From NCBI GenBank assembly GCA_015486895.1, contig WFQT01000481.1, positions 1 to 7,837 of the forward strand: a DNA stretch of 7,837 nt. Direction: 5' to 3'. How positions within the stretch are numbered: the stretch's first letter is position 1; each line of letters begins with the position of its first letter. The notes under the pieces were generated by a model. The model saw only the letters and a program-made list of their open reading frames with translations, searched no databases and had not been told where the DNA came from. This document shows positions 1-5,547 of the stretch, piece after piece. Origin of the DNA: Anaerolineae bacterium (GTDB lineage: Bacteria > Chloroflexota > Anaerolineae > JAADDB01). The position numbers were made by a program, and so were the translations under genes.

Positions 1-29
1 ATTAAAAATACTTTAGGAACGCGCTTCAT
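1..29 (-). CDS. start of an unidentified gene, cut by window edge
   Basis: An ATG at 29-27 (minus) opens a frame reading M-K-R-V-P-K-V-F-L before the window ends. A strong SD, GGAGG at 39-35, lies 5 nt upstream, which is why I call a start here rather than a chance ATG. Only nine residues are visible, so neither family nor function can be given. The upstream minus-strand ORF stops 19 nt before this ATG, so the two could be co-transcribed. Confidence 0.4.
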
Positions 30-48
30 TTGAACCTCCGTGTGATGC

Positions 49-312
49 TTAGAATTTGGGCCTGTTGAGTACTACGCCCATTCTGACATCAAGGCGTGTG
101 CCCAGGATCCCTTTGCTGTGTTTTTCCCCTCTTGGGGTGAATACGTTATGTGTAGATGACATAACGGCTGTAATCATAACACGAGGAAAGGAGTATGGCA
201 AGTTTCTGACTAAGAGATTGTAGATATGCTCCGGCTCTCCATCAACCCCAATGGTAGACTGGAGGTGCTCCTGGATTGAAGGAAAAGGCCCAAAAGGTGC
301 AACGCAAAGCAT
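49..312 (-). CDS. hypothetical protein, or C-terminal remnant of a decayed gene
   Basis: This 87-residue frame starts at ATG 312 and stops with TAA at 49-51. I do not recognise the family. There is no signal peptide or clear membrane segment; the C-terminal half alternates hydrophobic and basic residues (for example LGTRLDVRMGVVLNR). No convincing SD precedes the ATG and no alternative ATG/GTG/TTG exists upstream in frame. The same frame stays open for about 20 more codons upstream to a TGA near 377, and beyond that TGA for roughly 60 further codons that include a hydrophobic stretch. This could be a short real gene in an operon with the gene starting at 29, or the tail of a gene broken by a nonsense codon. 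Assignment as coding is tentative. Confidence 0.35.
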   Translation of the reverse strand: MLCVAPFGPFPSIQEHLQSTIGVDGEPEHIYNLLVRNLPYSFPRVMITAVMSSTHNVFTPRGEKHSKGILGTRLDVRMGVVLNRPKF

Positions 313-521
313 TTCTTCTGCACAAGAATGTGCTTCATCAGCAATCGACGCCCTGGGTATCCTAATGAATTGCCCTCACGAGATCAACCTGTTCTGTCGG
401 GGCGCAAACAAGCTATAACTTGGACAGTGACACTTGGGGGGAGTCAGCAATTCCAAATGTGGGTAGTAACTCTCTACAGTGTTAGCGATGAAGAGGAAGG
501 CCAAGATAGAACCAATAAGCC

Positions 522-603
522 AGCCACGGATTGCACAGGTTTCTATAGATTTTGTTCACAGACTAAAAATCCGTGCAATCTGTGGCTGAAATTAAAAACG
601 CCA
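522..603 (+). repeat. degenerate copy A of the dispersed CCACAGATT-type repeat
   Basis: The arms at 522-540 and 569-587 form a 19-bp inverted repeat with two mismatches (left arm AGCCACGGATTGCACAGGT). The right part continues as GTGGCTGAAATTAAAAACGCCA (582-603), which matches the right end of copy B (2891-2912) at nearly every position. The left end of the full element is missing, so this looks like a deletion derivative of the ~155-bp element seen in full at 2767-2921 and 4433-4586. It lies downstream of the dehydrogenase gene. Confidence 0.6.
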
Positions 604-650
604 TTGCCCGGTTATCTGGAAATCAGCACCCATCAGCAGGAAATCAGCGT

Positions 651-680
651 TCTATCTTGATAGAGTGGTAAGCTCTTACC
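651..680. repeat. two tandem 14-bp palindromes downstream of gdhA
   Basis: TCTATC-TT-GATAGA (651-664) and GGTAAG-CT-CTTACC (667-680) are both perfect inverted repeats with 2-nt centres, separated by 2 bp. They begin 7 bp beyond the dehydrogenase stop codon. A 2-nt loop is too tight for a full RNA hairpin, and no U-tract follows on the minus strand, so this is not a standard intrinsic terminator. They could be weak 3'-end hairpins after opening one or two pairs, or protein-binding palindromes. Confidence 0.5.
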
Positions 681-686
681 GGAAGT

Positions 687-1931
687 TTATACCCACCCGC
701 GGACTTTCATGGCTTTGACAACGCGCTCCACAGCGACCAGGTAAGCTGCTAACCGATTATGGACTTGCCGTGCCTCGGCCGTGTGCTGCATCTCGTGGAA
801 TGCTTGCACCATCTTGTCGTCCAATCTCCGGTTGACCTCTTCTTCGCTCCAGTAGAACCCGTAAGTGTTCTGGACTTGTTCAAAGTAGCTGACGGTGACG
901 CCGCCGGCATTACAGAAAATGTCTGGAATGAGATAGATCCCTTTTTCGTCGAGGATTCTATCTGCTTCCGGAGTAGTAGGGCCGTTGGCCATTTCGGCGA
1001 CGATTTTCGCTTTGATACGGTGGGCGTTTTCTTTTGTAATGACGCCTTCGATAGCAGCCGGGAAAATGACATCAACGTCCATTTCCAGTGGCGGGTCTTC
1101 CGTTGGCTCAGCCTCTGGGAAGCCGGTCACTGTGCCTTGTTGCCGTGCGTAAGGCATGAGCTTTGCTGGATCAATACCATTTTCGTTATAAATGCTGCCG
1201 TAAACGTCACTGATAGCGATTACTTTCATGCCCAAGATCTCCGTGGCAAGCTTATGGGTGAAAGAACCAACATTGCCGTAGCCTTGTAGTGCTGCGGTCT
1301 TGCCGCGTAGGTCCAGACCTAAGTGGTGCGCCGCTTCACGGACGGCGAAAATGCCACCCCGTGCCGTCGCATCAGCCCGGCCTAACGAGCCGCCGATTTC
1401 CACCGGTTTGCCGGTGATGACGGCCGGTGTGTGTTCGCCGGTGATGATTTCGTATTCGTCGACCATCCAAGCCATAACCTGAGGATTGGTGAAGACATCT
1501 GGTGCCGGGACGTCCTTGTGAGCACCGATGAAGCGAGCTGCTACACGTATAAATCCCCGGCTTACCCGTTCCAGCTCTGACGGGGAAAGCTGTCGTGGGT
1601 CACAAATGACGCCACCCTTGGCACCCCCCAATGGCAAGTTTAGCATGGCAGTCTTCCAAGTCATCCATGCTGCTAAAGCGCGCACCATGTCAATAGTCTC
1701 GTTAGCATGGAAACGAATGCCACCCTTTGCAGGGCCGCGGGCATCGTTGTATTGCACGCGGAAACCGCGGAAAATACGTACTGAGCCGTCATCCATGTGC
1801 ACAGGAATCAAGAAGTGCAATTCTCGTATGGGCCAGCGCAAGATTTCGTGTGTTGCCTCGTCCAAGCCCAATATCTCAGCAGCTATGTCCAGTTGCTTCT
1901 GAGCAACCTGAAAAGGATTGTCCTTTACCAT
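687..1931 (-). CDS. gdhA: glutamate dehydrogenase (Glu/Leu/Phe/Val dehydrogenase family)
   Basis: Cytosolic enzyme for reversible oxidative deamination of glutamate to 2-oxoglutarate and ammonia with NAD(P). The 414-residue length is normal for the hexameric bacterial/archaeal type. The N-terminal dimerisation/substrate domain has GPAKGG (K69), the WKTAM lysine (K93), the catalytic-lysine signature LPLGGAKGG (K105) and the VPAPDV aspartate (D145). The Rossmann domain has QGYGNVG at 216-222 with an acidic residue (D242) after the second strand; I do not assign NAD versus NADP from this. NAGGVTVSYFE at 341-351 carries the conserved substrate-side serine (S348). The family also includes leucine and phenylalanine dehydrogenases, but overall similarity favours glutamate. 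The start is the only ATG available; the nearest good SD, GAGGAG at 1950-1945, is 13 nt away, which is long. The gene is third on its strand after the kinase and ANTAR regulator, separated from the regulator by 221 bp. Confidence 0.96.
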   Translation of the reverse strand: MVKDNPFQVAQKQLDIAAEILGLDEATHEILRWPIRELHFLIPVHMDDGSVRIFRGFRVQYNDARGPAKGGIRFHANETIDMVRALAAWMTWKTAMLNLPLGGAKGGVICDPRQLSPSELERVSRGFIRVAARFIGAHKDVPAPDVFTNPQVMAWMVDEYEIITGEHTPAVITGKPVEIGGSLGRADATARGGIFAVREAAHHLGLDLRGKTAALQGYGNVGSFTHKLATEILGMKVIAISDVYGSIYNENGIDPAKLMPYARQQGTVTGFPEAEPTEDPPLEMDVDVIFPAAIEGVITKENAHRIKAKIVAEMANGPTTPEADRILDEKGIYLIPDIFCNAGGVTVSYFEQVQNTYGFYWSEEEVNRRLDDKMVQAFHEMQHTAEARQVHNRLAAYLVAVERVVKAMKVRGWV

Positions 1932-1966
1932 CGTCTTTCGTAATCTCCTCGATCTAAGAAAACATT

Positions 1967-1984
1967 CTCCGCCTGTCAGCGGAG
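1967..1984 (-). promoter_or_regulatory. GC-rich hairpin with U-rich run in gdhA leader (possible attenuator)
   Basis: Read on the minus strand, CTCCGC-TGACAG-GCGGAG forms a perfect 6-bp stem with a 6-nt loop, followed by AATGTTTTCTT and then, 17 nt past the stem, the GAGGAG SD of gdhA. The layout resembles a weak intrinsic terminator in a leader. The loop has six bases, as in ANTAR target hairpins, but lacks the A at position 1 and G at position 4 expected for that motif. Function is inferred only. Confidence 0.35.
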
Positions 1985-2035
1985 TTGAACAGATAATCCA
2001 TGATTACAGCTTGAAGGAGCTATGCCAACGAATAA

Positions 2036-2100
2036 CTGTTAGCGCGTCCGCGGCCAGAAACGGGAATTGGAGTTGTTATTTACTGTCTCTGCGCTAACAG
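2036..2100. repeat. 10-bp inverted repeat in the pdtaR-gdhA intergenic region
   Basis: CTGTTAGCGC (2036-2045) is perfectly complementary to GCGCTAACAG (2091-2100), with 45 bp between. The core CTGTTAG occurs again at 2150-2156, overlapping the TTA that encodes the regulator's stop codon. The spacer is long for a terminator hairpin and no good U-tract follows, so paired operator half-sites or a long-range RNA stem ahead of gdhA are both possible. No convincing -35/-10 pair for gdhA was found in 1932-2152. A 13-bp palindrome TAATC-CAT-GATTA lies at 1994-2006. Confidence 0.4.
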
Positions 2101-2152
2101 GGTGACCATGATGGGCGTCTCTATATTGCCAGCAATGGTTTTTCTATCGCTG

Positions 2153-2752
2153 TTAGTCACCATTTCGCTGGCTGACCTGGTGGGCCAATATGATCGCTTC
2201 CGCGACTGCCCGCATGGACTTGCGGTTGTCCATGCTCATTTTCTGGATGCGGCGGAAAGCAACTGCCTCCCCAAGCCCTTGCGTGTCCATTAAGATGCCT
2301 TTGGCGCGATCGACCAGCTTGCGTGTCTCTAAAGCATCTTTCAGGCTGCCGATTTCGTTCTCTAAAGTGCGAAATTCCCGGAAACGGGCCAGAGCGATCT
2401 CAATGGCCGGTGGTAAATCGCTTTCTCTGAATGGCTTTACTAAATAGCTGACTACACCGGCCTCGCGAGCTCGCTCGATCAGACTCCGCTGGCCGTAAGC
2501 GCTCAAAAGAATAACCGGGGCGATGTTCTCCTCTGTCAAGATACGAGCTACGTCGATGCCATCCATCTCTTCGCCCTCGAACTTGATATCGGTGATGACG
2601 ATGTCCGGACGTAACTCGCGTGCCAAGTTGATAGTGCTCTCCGCGTCCCCGGCTTCGCCTACTACCAGGTACCCCTGGCTGGTCAACATTTCCCGCAGAT
2701 CGAAACGAATAAGAGATTCATCATCAGCAATGATAATGCGTATGCGTCCCAC
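2153..2752 (-). CDS. pdtaR: ANTAR-domain response regulator (PdtaR-like)
   Basis: Response regulator whose output domain binds RNA, typically preventing transcription termination. Receiver domain, residues ~4-118: acidic pair D10/D11, phospho-acceptor D55 (VITDIKF), S84 and K106 (LVKPF). A helical linker (~118-140) leads to the ANTAR domain (~135-192), with the typical L.TRKLVDRAKGILM and A..RIQKMSMDNRKSMRAVAEAII pattern. At 199 residues it is normal for PdtaR/EutV-type proteins. The start is GTG at 2752-2750, with SD AAGGAGAG at 2768-2761; translation then opens directly into GRIRIIIADD. A longer frame to ATG 2830 exists, but its extra 26 residues come from the dispersed repeat and have no family counterpart. 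The cognate kinase is immediately upstream, so the two should form one phosphorelay. The symbol follows the mycobacterial PdtaS/PdtaR pair. Confidence 0.94.
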   Translation of the reverse strand: MGRIRIIIADDESLIRFDLREMLTSQGYLVVGEAGDAESTINLARELRPDIVITDIKFEGEEMDGIDVARILTEENIAPVILLSAYGQRSLIERAREAGVVSYLVKPFRESDLPPAIEIALARFREFRTLENEIGSLKDALETRKLVDRAKGILMDTQGLGEAVAFRRIQKMSMDNRKSMRAVAEAIILAHQVSQRNGD

Positions 2753-2766
2753 AGCTCTTTCTCTCC

Positions 2767-2921
2767 TTACTGGAGTCTGGCGAAAATGACATTTCAGGCT
2801 CAACTGAGCCATTTTTACCACAGATCGCACGGATTAACACAGGTTTTCCTTTGCTTTTCGGCCCAAATCTGTGGAATTCGGTGTTTTCCGGTGGTTAAAG
2901 TAAAAAACGCCAGAGTTCAAT
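2767..2921 (+). repeat. full copy B of a ~155-bp dispersed repeat (MITE-like)
   Basis: This copy fills almost the whole gap between the kinase stop codon (2924-2926) and the regulator's SD. Ends are imperfect inverted repeats: TTACTGGAGTCTGGC at 2767-2781, and a right end whose reverse complement reads AATTGAACTCTGGC. TTA lies at both outer edges (2767-2769 and 2921-2923), a possible short target duplication. Internal structure includes CCACAGAT/ATCTGTGG arms (2818-2825, 2867-2874) and a palindrome GGCTCA-AC-TGAGCC (2797-2810). Its plus strand aligns end to end with the minus strand of 4433-4586, about four-fifths identical by eye, with long shared blocks such as TGGCGAAAATGAC and AATTCGGTGTTTTC. 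It encodes no protein; mobilisation in trans is inference. Confidence 0.75.
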
Positions 2922-2923
2922 TA

Positions 2924-4417
2924 TCAATTTGATACAGCCGATCCTTTTGTAAAGATGACTCTCGCTATTGTACCATTTTCGCTTTGTTCAAGCGAGAAGG
3001 AACCTTGCAAATCATGTTCGCTTAGGGATTTCACGATCTGCAAGCCTAAGCTGGTTTGAGGAATGCCCTGCCAATCTTTCGGCAAACCGCGGCCATTATC
3101 TTCGATGACTAACTCTCCGCGGTCTCCCCAGTCGGTGAGGTGAATGAATATTTCTCCGGACTGATGCTCCCCAAATGCATGTTCTGCTGCATTGAGCAGT
3201 AATTCATTCACGACTAAGGCGATAGCCGTGGCCTTTTGAGCGGATAGGAACACCGGCTCACCCTCAAAATGCATTTCGATTTTCTGATCGTGACCAACAA
3301 TTTCCTGTATCTGGGAGATAACCCGTTGACACACATCACGCACATTGATGCTTTGGCCTTCAGAATGAGAGAGAAATTCGTGGATTACGGCCACAGCTTG
3401 TACCCTCCTTGCGGCTTCTTGCAAGGCTTGTCGCGCTTCTGGCTGCTCTAGCCGCCGGGCTTGCATTCGCAGCAGGGACACGACAGTTTGTAGGTTGTTC
3501 TTCACCCGGTGGTGAATTTCCTTGATGATGGTGTTTTTCATCGCTAGTTCGCGCTTGGCGGCCTGTTCATCAGTAAGGTCATGGATGAGGATTAGTGCTC
3601 CCAATGGACGATCGGCATGGCGGGAACGGCGCCACCCTTTCCATGTCAATTGCCACCATTCCCGCCAGGATGGGGTGTGATGTAGGGGAATGACCTGCTT
3701 AACCAGGATGCGACCCCGCTCTTCCACTTCTTCTTCCCGGCAGCATGCTCCCCGGCTGGCTTCTACGACCATCAAGTTGTCCACATTCTGCAAATCTGCC
3801 AATCGCCAACCGCGCAAGTCACCCATATAACCCATTTTGCGGTAGATATTAGCTGCCACACCGCTGAGGTAGCGGATGTAACGTTGGCCATCCACTAAAA
3901 TGATGCCTCCCCCTTCGCTGAAAGGGTGGTGCGTGTTCACAGGAGCGAATTTCCCGGCCCGCAAGGCCTCTTGTAGCCAGTTGACCGCCATTTGGAAGAG
4001 AATGTCCCGATTGTGCTGGCGGGCAGCCGCCAACTGTGTTGCCTCCACGGCTAAGACGGCCACCGGTCTACCCCCGGCCGGTGCTAATGGCCAGTATGTA
4101 CTGACGATAGGTGCCTCAGTAGCTCGGTGCTGGCGTTGAACCGTAAGGTAATGTTGTTGGCGAAGAGCGCGTTGGAATAGTGCTGCTTCCTCGGCGGAGA
4201 GGACTTCATGGCTGCGGTTGTGATCGTATACCGGTGCTACAGAGTAGGGCAAGGCGTGTGCGGCAACGCGTATTTCGTCGCCACAGGATTGGAAAATGAG
4301 TATATCGGAGCGGCTAACGTCTGCGGCTAAGGGTAAACCGCTTTGTACCTGCCGCAAGTAAGAGCGCTCTGCTTCGTTTAATTCGGGACAATCAAAGACA
4401 TCTTTGTCTGGCATCAT
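2924..4417 (-). CDS. pdtaS: cytosolic sensor histidine kinase, HisKA_2 type (PdtaS-like)
   Basis: Autophosphorylating sensor kinase, almost certainly the partner of the ANTAR regulator next downstream. No membrane segment or signal peptide is visible, so it should sense a cytosolic signal. Order: N-terminal GAF-like H_kinase_N region (~10-150), a PAS-like domain (~165-282, around GGGIILVDGQRYIRYLSGVAANIY), HisKA_2 dimerisation domain with H-box KEIHHRVKNNLQ (H302/H303), and an ATPase domain with N-box VVNELLLNAAEHAF (N404, N409), G1 DNGRGLP (440-446) and G2 SLGLQIV (456-462). The 497-residue length fits the PdtaS family. A tryptophan-rich segment (W251, W254, W255, W259, W262) and a CC pair (225-226) interrupt the PAS region. 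ATG 4417 is followed at once by a second ATG (4414); the SD candidate AGGTGA (4432-4427) lies 9 nt upstream of the first ATG, at the edge of repeat copy C. Confidence 0.94.
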   Translation of the reverse strand: MMPDKDVFDCPELNEAERSYLRQVQSGLPLAADVSRSDILIFQSCGDEIRVAAHALPYSVAPVYDHNRSHEVLSAEEAALFQRALRQQHYLTVQRQHRATEAPIVSTYWPLAPAGGRPVAVLAVEATQLAAARQHNRDILFQMAVNWLQEALRAGKFAPVNTHHPFSEGGGIILVDGQRYIRYLSGVAANIYRKMGYMGDLRGWRLADLQNVDNLMVVEASRGACCREEEVEERGRILVKQVIPLHHTPSWREWWQLTWKGWRRSRHADRPLGALILIHDLTDEQAAKRELAMKNTIIKEIHHRVKNNLQTVVSLLRMQARRLEQPEARQALQEAARRVQAVAVIHEFLSHSEGQSINVRDVCQRVISQIQEIVGHDQKIEMHFEGEPVFLSAQKATAIALVVNELLLNAAEHAFGEHQSGEIFIHLTDWGDRGELVIEDNGRGLPKDWQGIPQTSLGLQIVKSLSEHDLQGSFSLEQSENGTIARVIFTKGSAVSN

Positions 4418-4432
4418 TTAACCTATCTCACC

Positions 4433-4586
4433 TACTGGACTCTGGCATTTTTATTTTAGCCACAGAAAACACCGAATTATACAGATTTAGGTCGAAAAGC
4501 AAGGGAAAAATCTGCGTTAATCCGCGCAATCTGTGGTGAAGATATCCTGATCGAGCCTAAAACGTCATTTTCGCCAAGCTCTGGTT
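4433..4586 (-). repeat. full copy C of the ~155-bp dispersed repeat (MITE-like), inverted relative to copy B
   Basis: Left end TACTGGACTCTGGC (4433-4446) matches the left end of copy B at 13 of 14 positions. The right end CGCCAAGCTCTGGTT (4572-4586) is a more degenerate inverted partner. Shared internal blocks with copy B, read on the opposite strand, include AAAACACCGAATT, CGAAAAGCAA and GTCATTTTCGCCA. The copy lies between the tRNA-Pro terminator (its U-tract ends at 4591) and the kinase SD, so it occupies nearly the whole kinase leader. With copy B it brackets the kinase gene in inverted orientation. Confidence 0.75.
4476..4502 (-). promoter_or_regulatory. candidate promoter for the kinase gene inside repeat copy C
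   Basis: On the minus strand a perfect TATAAT (4481-4476) lies 15 bp downstream of TTGCTT (4502-4497). The -35 match is partial and the spacer short, so support is moderate at best. It would give a leader of roughly 50 nt for the kinase mRNA. Copy B has GTGGAATT at the corresponding place, so the -10 arose through changes private to copy C. Confidence 0.35.
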
Positions 4587-4590
4587 GCCT

Positions 4591-4627
4591 AAAAATAGAG
4601 GTCGAAGGGGACATCCCCTCCGACCTC
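4591..4627 (-). terminator. intrinsic terminator of tRNA-Pro
   Basis: On the minus strand the arm GAGGTCG plus GGGGA-type inner stem pairs with its complement: outer 7 bp 4621-4627 with 4598-4604, one mismatch, then inner 5 bp 4615-4619 with 4606-4610, closing on a 4-nt loop (4611-4614). TATTTTT follows directly at 4597-4591. It begins 11 nt after the tRNA 3' end, so it is well placed to end the tRNA transcript. Confidence 0.88.
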
Positions 4628-4636
4628 ACCACCGAC

Positions 4637-4712
<76 letters not shown>

Positions 4713-4723
4713 TTACTACTCAA

Positions 4724-4752
4724 ATTATAGGTCGGACAGCGGAAAAGGGCAA
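4724..4752 (-). promoter_or_regulatory. sigma70-type promoter of tRNA-Pro
   Basis: Minus-strand -35 TTGCCC (4752-4747) and perfect -10 TATAAT (4729-4724) are separated by exactly 17 bp. Transcription should begin near 4717, leaving only a few nucleotides before the mature tRNA 5' end at 4712. Confidence 0.82.
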
Positions 4753-4802
4753 ATTTAGATGATGATCAACAGTATAGTTCCTTCGCGCTATGTGGGAAAG
4801 GA

Positions 4803-4811
4803 TGTTATAAT
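4803..4811 (+). promoter_or_regulatory. extended -10 promoter element abutting the thiN start
   Basis: TGT-TATAAT (4803-4811) is a consensus extended -10, with no good -35 at 16-18 bp upstream. Its last base touches the first possible start codon (ATG 4812). The predicted transcription start falls at about 4818, which is itself an in-frame ATG, so the transcript could be leaderless. The alternative is that the hexamer is fortuitous and an upstream promoter is used with SD-like AAAGGA (4797-4802), 9 nt before ATG 4812. Confidence 0.5.
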
Positions 4812-5546
4812 ATGCCTATGGTGAAGAAAATAATACGAGTTGCTCTGTTCGGTAATGGATCGATCGCGGACTACGAACGCTTGCGGCCTCTGTTATCACG
4901 TTGTGACTTGGTGGTAGTGGCGGATGGAGGGACTGCCCATGCTGTGGCATTGGGTCGGCCTCCAGATGTGATCATCGGTGATATGGATTCCCTGGATGAT
5001 ACGTTACGCTCTCGATTGCCAAAGTCGACTCGCCTAATTGCCTATCCGCGGGATAAAGACCAGACTGATTTGGAGTTAGCTCTAGCGTATGTTGTCTCTC
5101 ACGGTGCTAAGGAGATATTTCTCTTTGGCCTACTGGGGGGGCGCTTAGATCAGATGTTAGGAAATGTGTTACTGCTGACTCAGCCAGTGTGGGGCGGGGT
5201 GCGGCTTTTTCTGTTTGGCGAACGGGAAGTGGCGCACGTGCTGCGAGACGGTGAGATGGCCCTGCTGCATGGTCAGCGCGGGCAAGTGATCTCGCTGCTT
5301 CCCTTTTCGCCGGTAGTGACGGGTGTGACAACCGAGGGATTAGCATGGCCCTTGCGAGACGCTCAGTTGATGTTCGGCAGTACCTGGGGGCTTAGTAATG
5401 AAATGGTTGCCGAGACTGCCCGCGTTTGGATTCGGCACGGCCAGTTGTTGGTAGTACATGAGATGTTTGTGGAGGACCCGGAGCGGGCCAAGTTGCCTGG
5501 AATTGATGAGGCCGGCAGCGATGTTGTCGAAACAATGGAAGAGTAA
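4812..5546 (+). CDS. thiN: thiamine pyrophosphokinase (thiamine diphosphokinase)
   Basis: Transfers pyrophosphate from ATP to thiamine to make the cofactor TPP, in the cytosol. All family motifs are present: VVADGG (35-40) and GDMDS (56-60) in the N-terminal catalytic domain, DKDQTDLE (81-88), LGGRLDQ (108-114), and GLSNE (193-197) in the C-terminal thiamine-binding sandwich. Length is 244 residues, slightly above the usual 210-230; the excess is an acidic tail after about residue 220. Start choice is uncertain: ATG 4812 has an SD-like AAAGGA, while ATG 4818 coincides with the start predicted from the adjoining -10. The core VALFGNG begins shortly after either. The gene heads a three-gene operon; the next start lies 1 nt after its stop. 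No TPP riboswitch sequence is visible upstream, where only about 95 bp separate it from the divergent tRNA. Confidence 0.94.
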   Translation: MPMVKKIIRVALFGNGSIADYERLRPLLSRCDLVVVADGGTAHAVALGRPPDVIIGDMDSLDDTLRSRLPKSTRLIAYPRDKDQTDLELALAYVVSHGAKEIFLFGLLGGRLDQMLGNVLLLTQPVWGGVRLFLFGEREVAHVLRDGEMALLHGQRGQVISLLPFSPVVTGVTTEGLAWPLRDAQLMFGSTWGLSNEMVAETARVWIRHGQLLVVHEMFVEDPERAKLPGIDEAGSDVVETMEE

Positions 5547-5547
5547 G

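Larger units (their letters stand above)
313..686. other. gene-poor stretch with possible gene remnant
   Basis: No gene can be supported here. The stretch holds a degenerate dispersed-repeat copy (522-603), a 10-bp direct repeat GGAAATCAGC at 618-627 and 639-648, and two tandem palindromes (651-680). On the minus strand one frame runs from about 556 to the TGA near 377 and would encode a hydrophobic run beginning GWLIGSILAFLFIAN, but it has no usable start codon and begins inside the repeat copy. A plus-strand frame of 110 codons (328-660) also crosses the repeat and has no SD or recognisable motif. Confidence 0.5.

Noticed and set aside
328..660. 110-codon plus-strand ORF
   Set aside because: It runs through repeat copy A, has no SD and no domain-like sequence; treated as chance.
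759..1902. Plus-strand and frame-shifted ORFs inside gdhA (up to 176 codons)
   Set aside because: They lie antisense to, or in other frames of, a complete motif-bearing glutamate dehydrogenase and show no motifs or SD.
2753..2830. N-terminal extension of the ANTAR regulator to ATG 2830
   Set aside because: The extra 26 residues are encoded by repeat copy B, and a GTG with a good SD lies exactly where the receiver domain begins.
522..4586. Repeat copies as a CRISPR array
   Set aside because: The copies are far apart, long, oppositely oriented and without regular spacers; no cas genes are present.
4713..4811. TPP riboswitch ahead of thiN
   Set aside because: The conserved CTGAGA and related TPP-aptamer segments are absent and the gap is largely occupied by two promoters.
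5458..5547. Longer methyltransferase start at ATG 5458
   Set aside because: It would overlap thiN by 89 nt and adds no recognisable sequence; ATG 5548 has an SD and a 1-nt gap to the previous stop.
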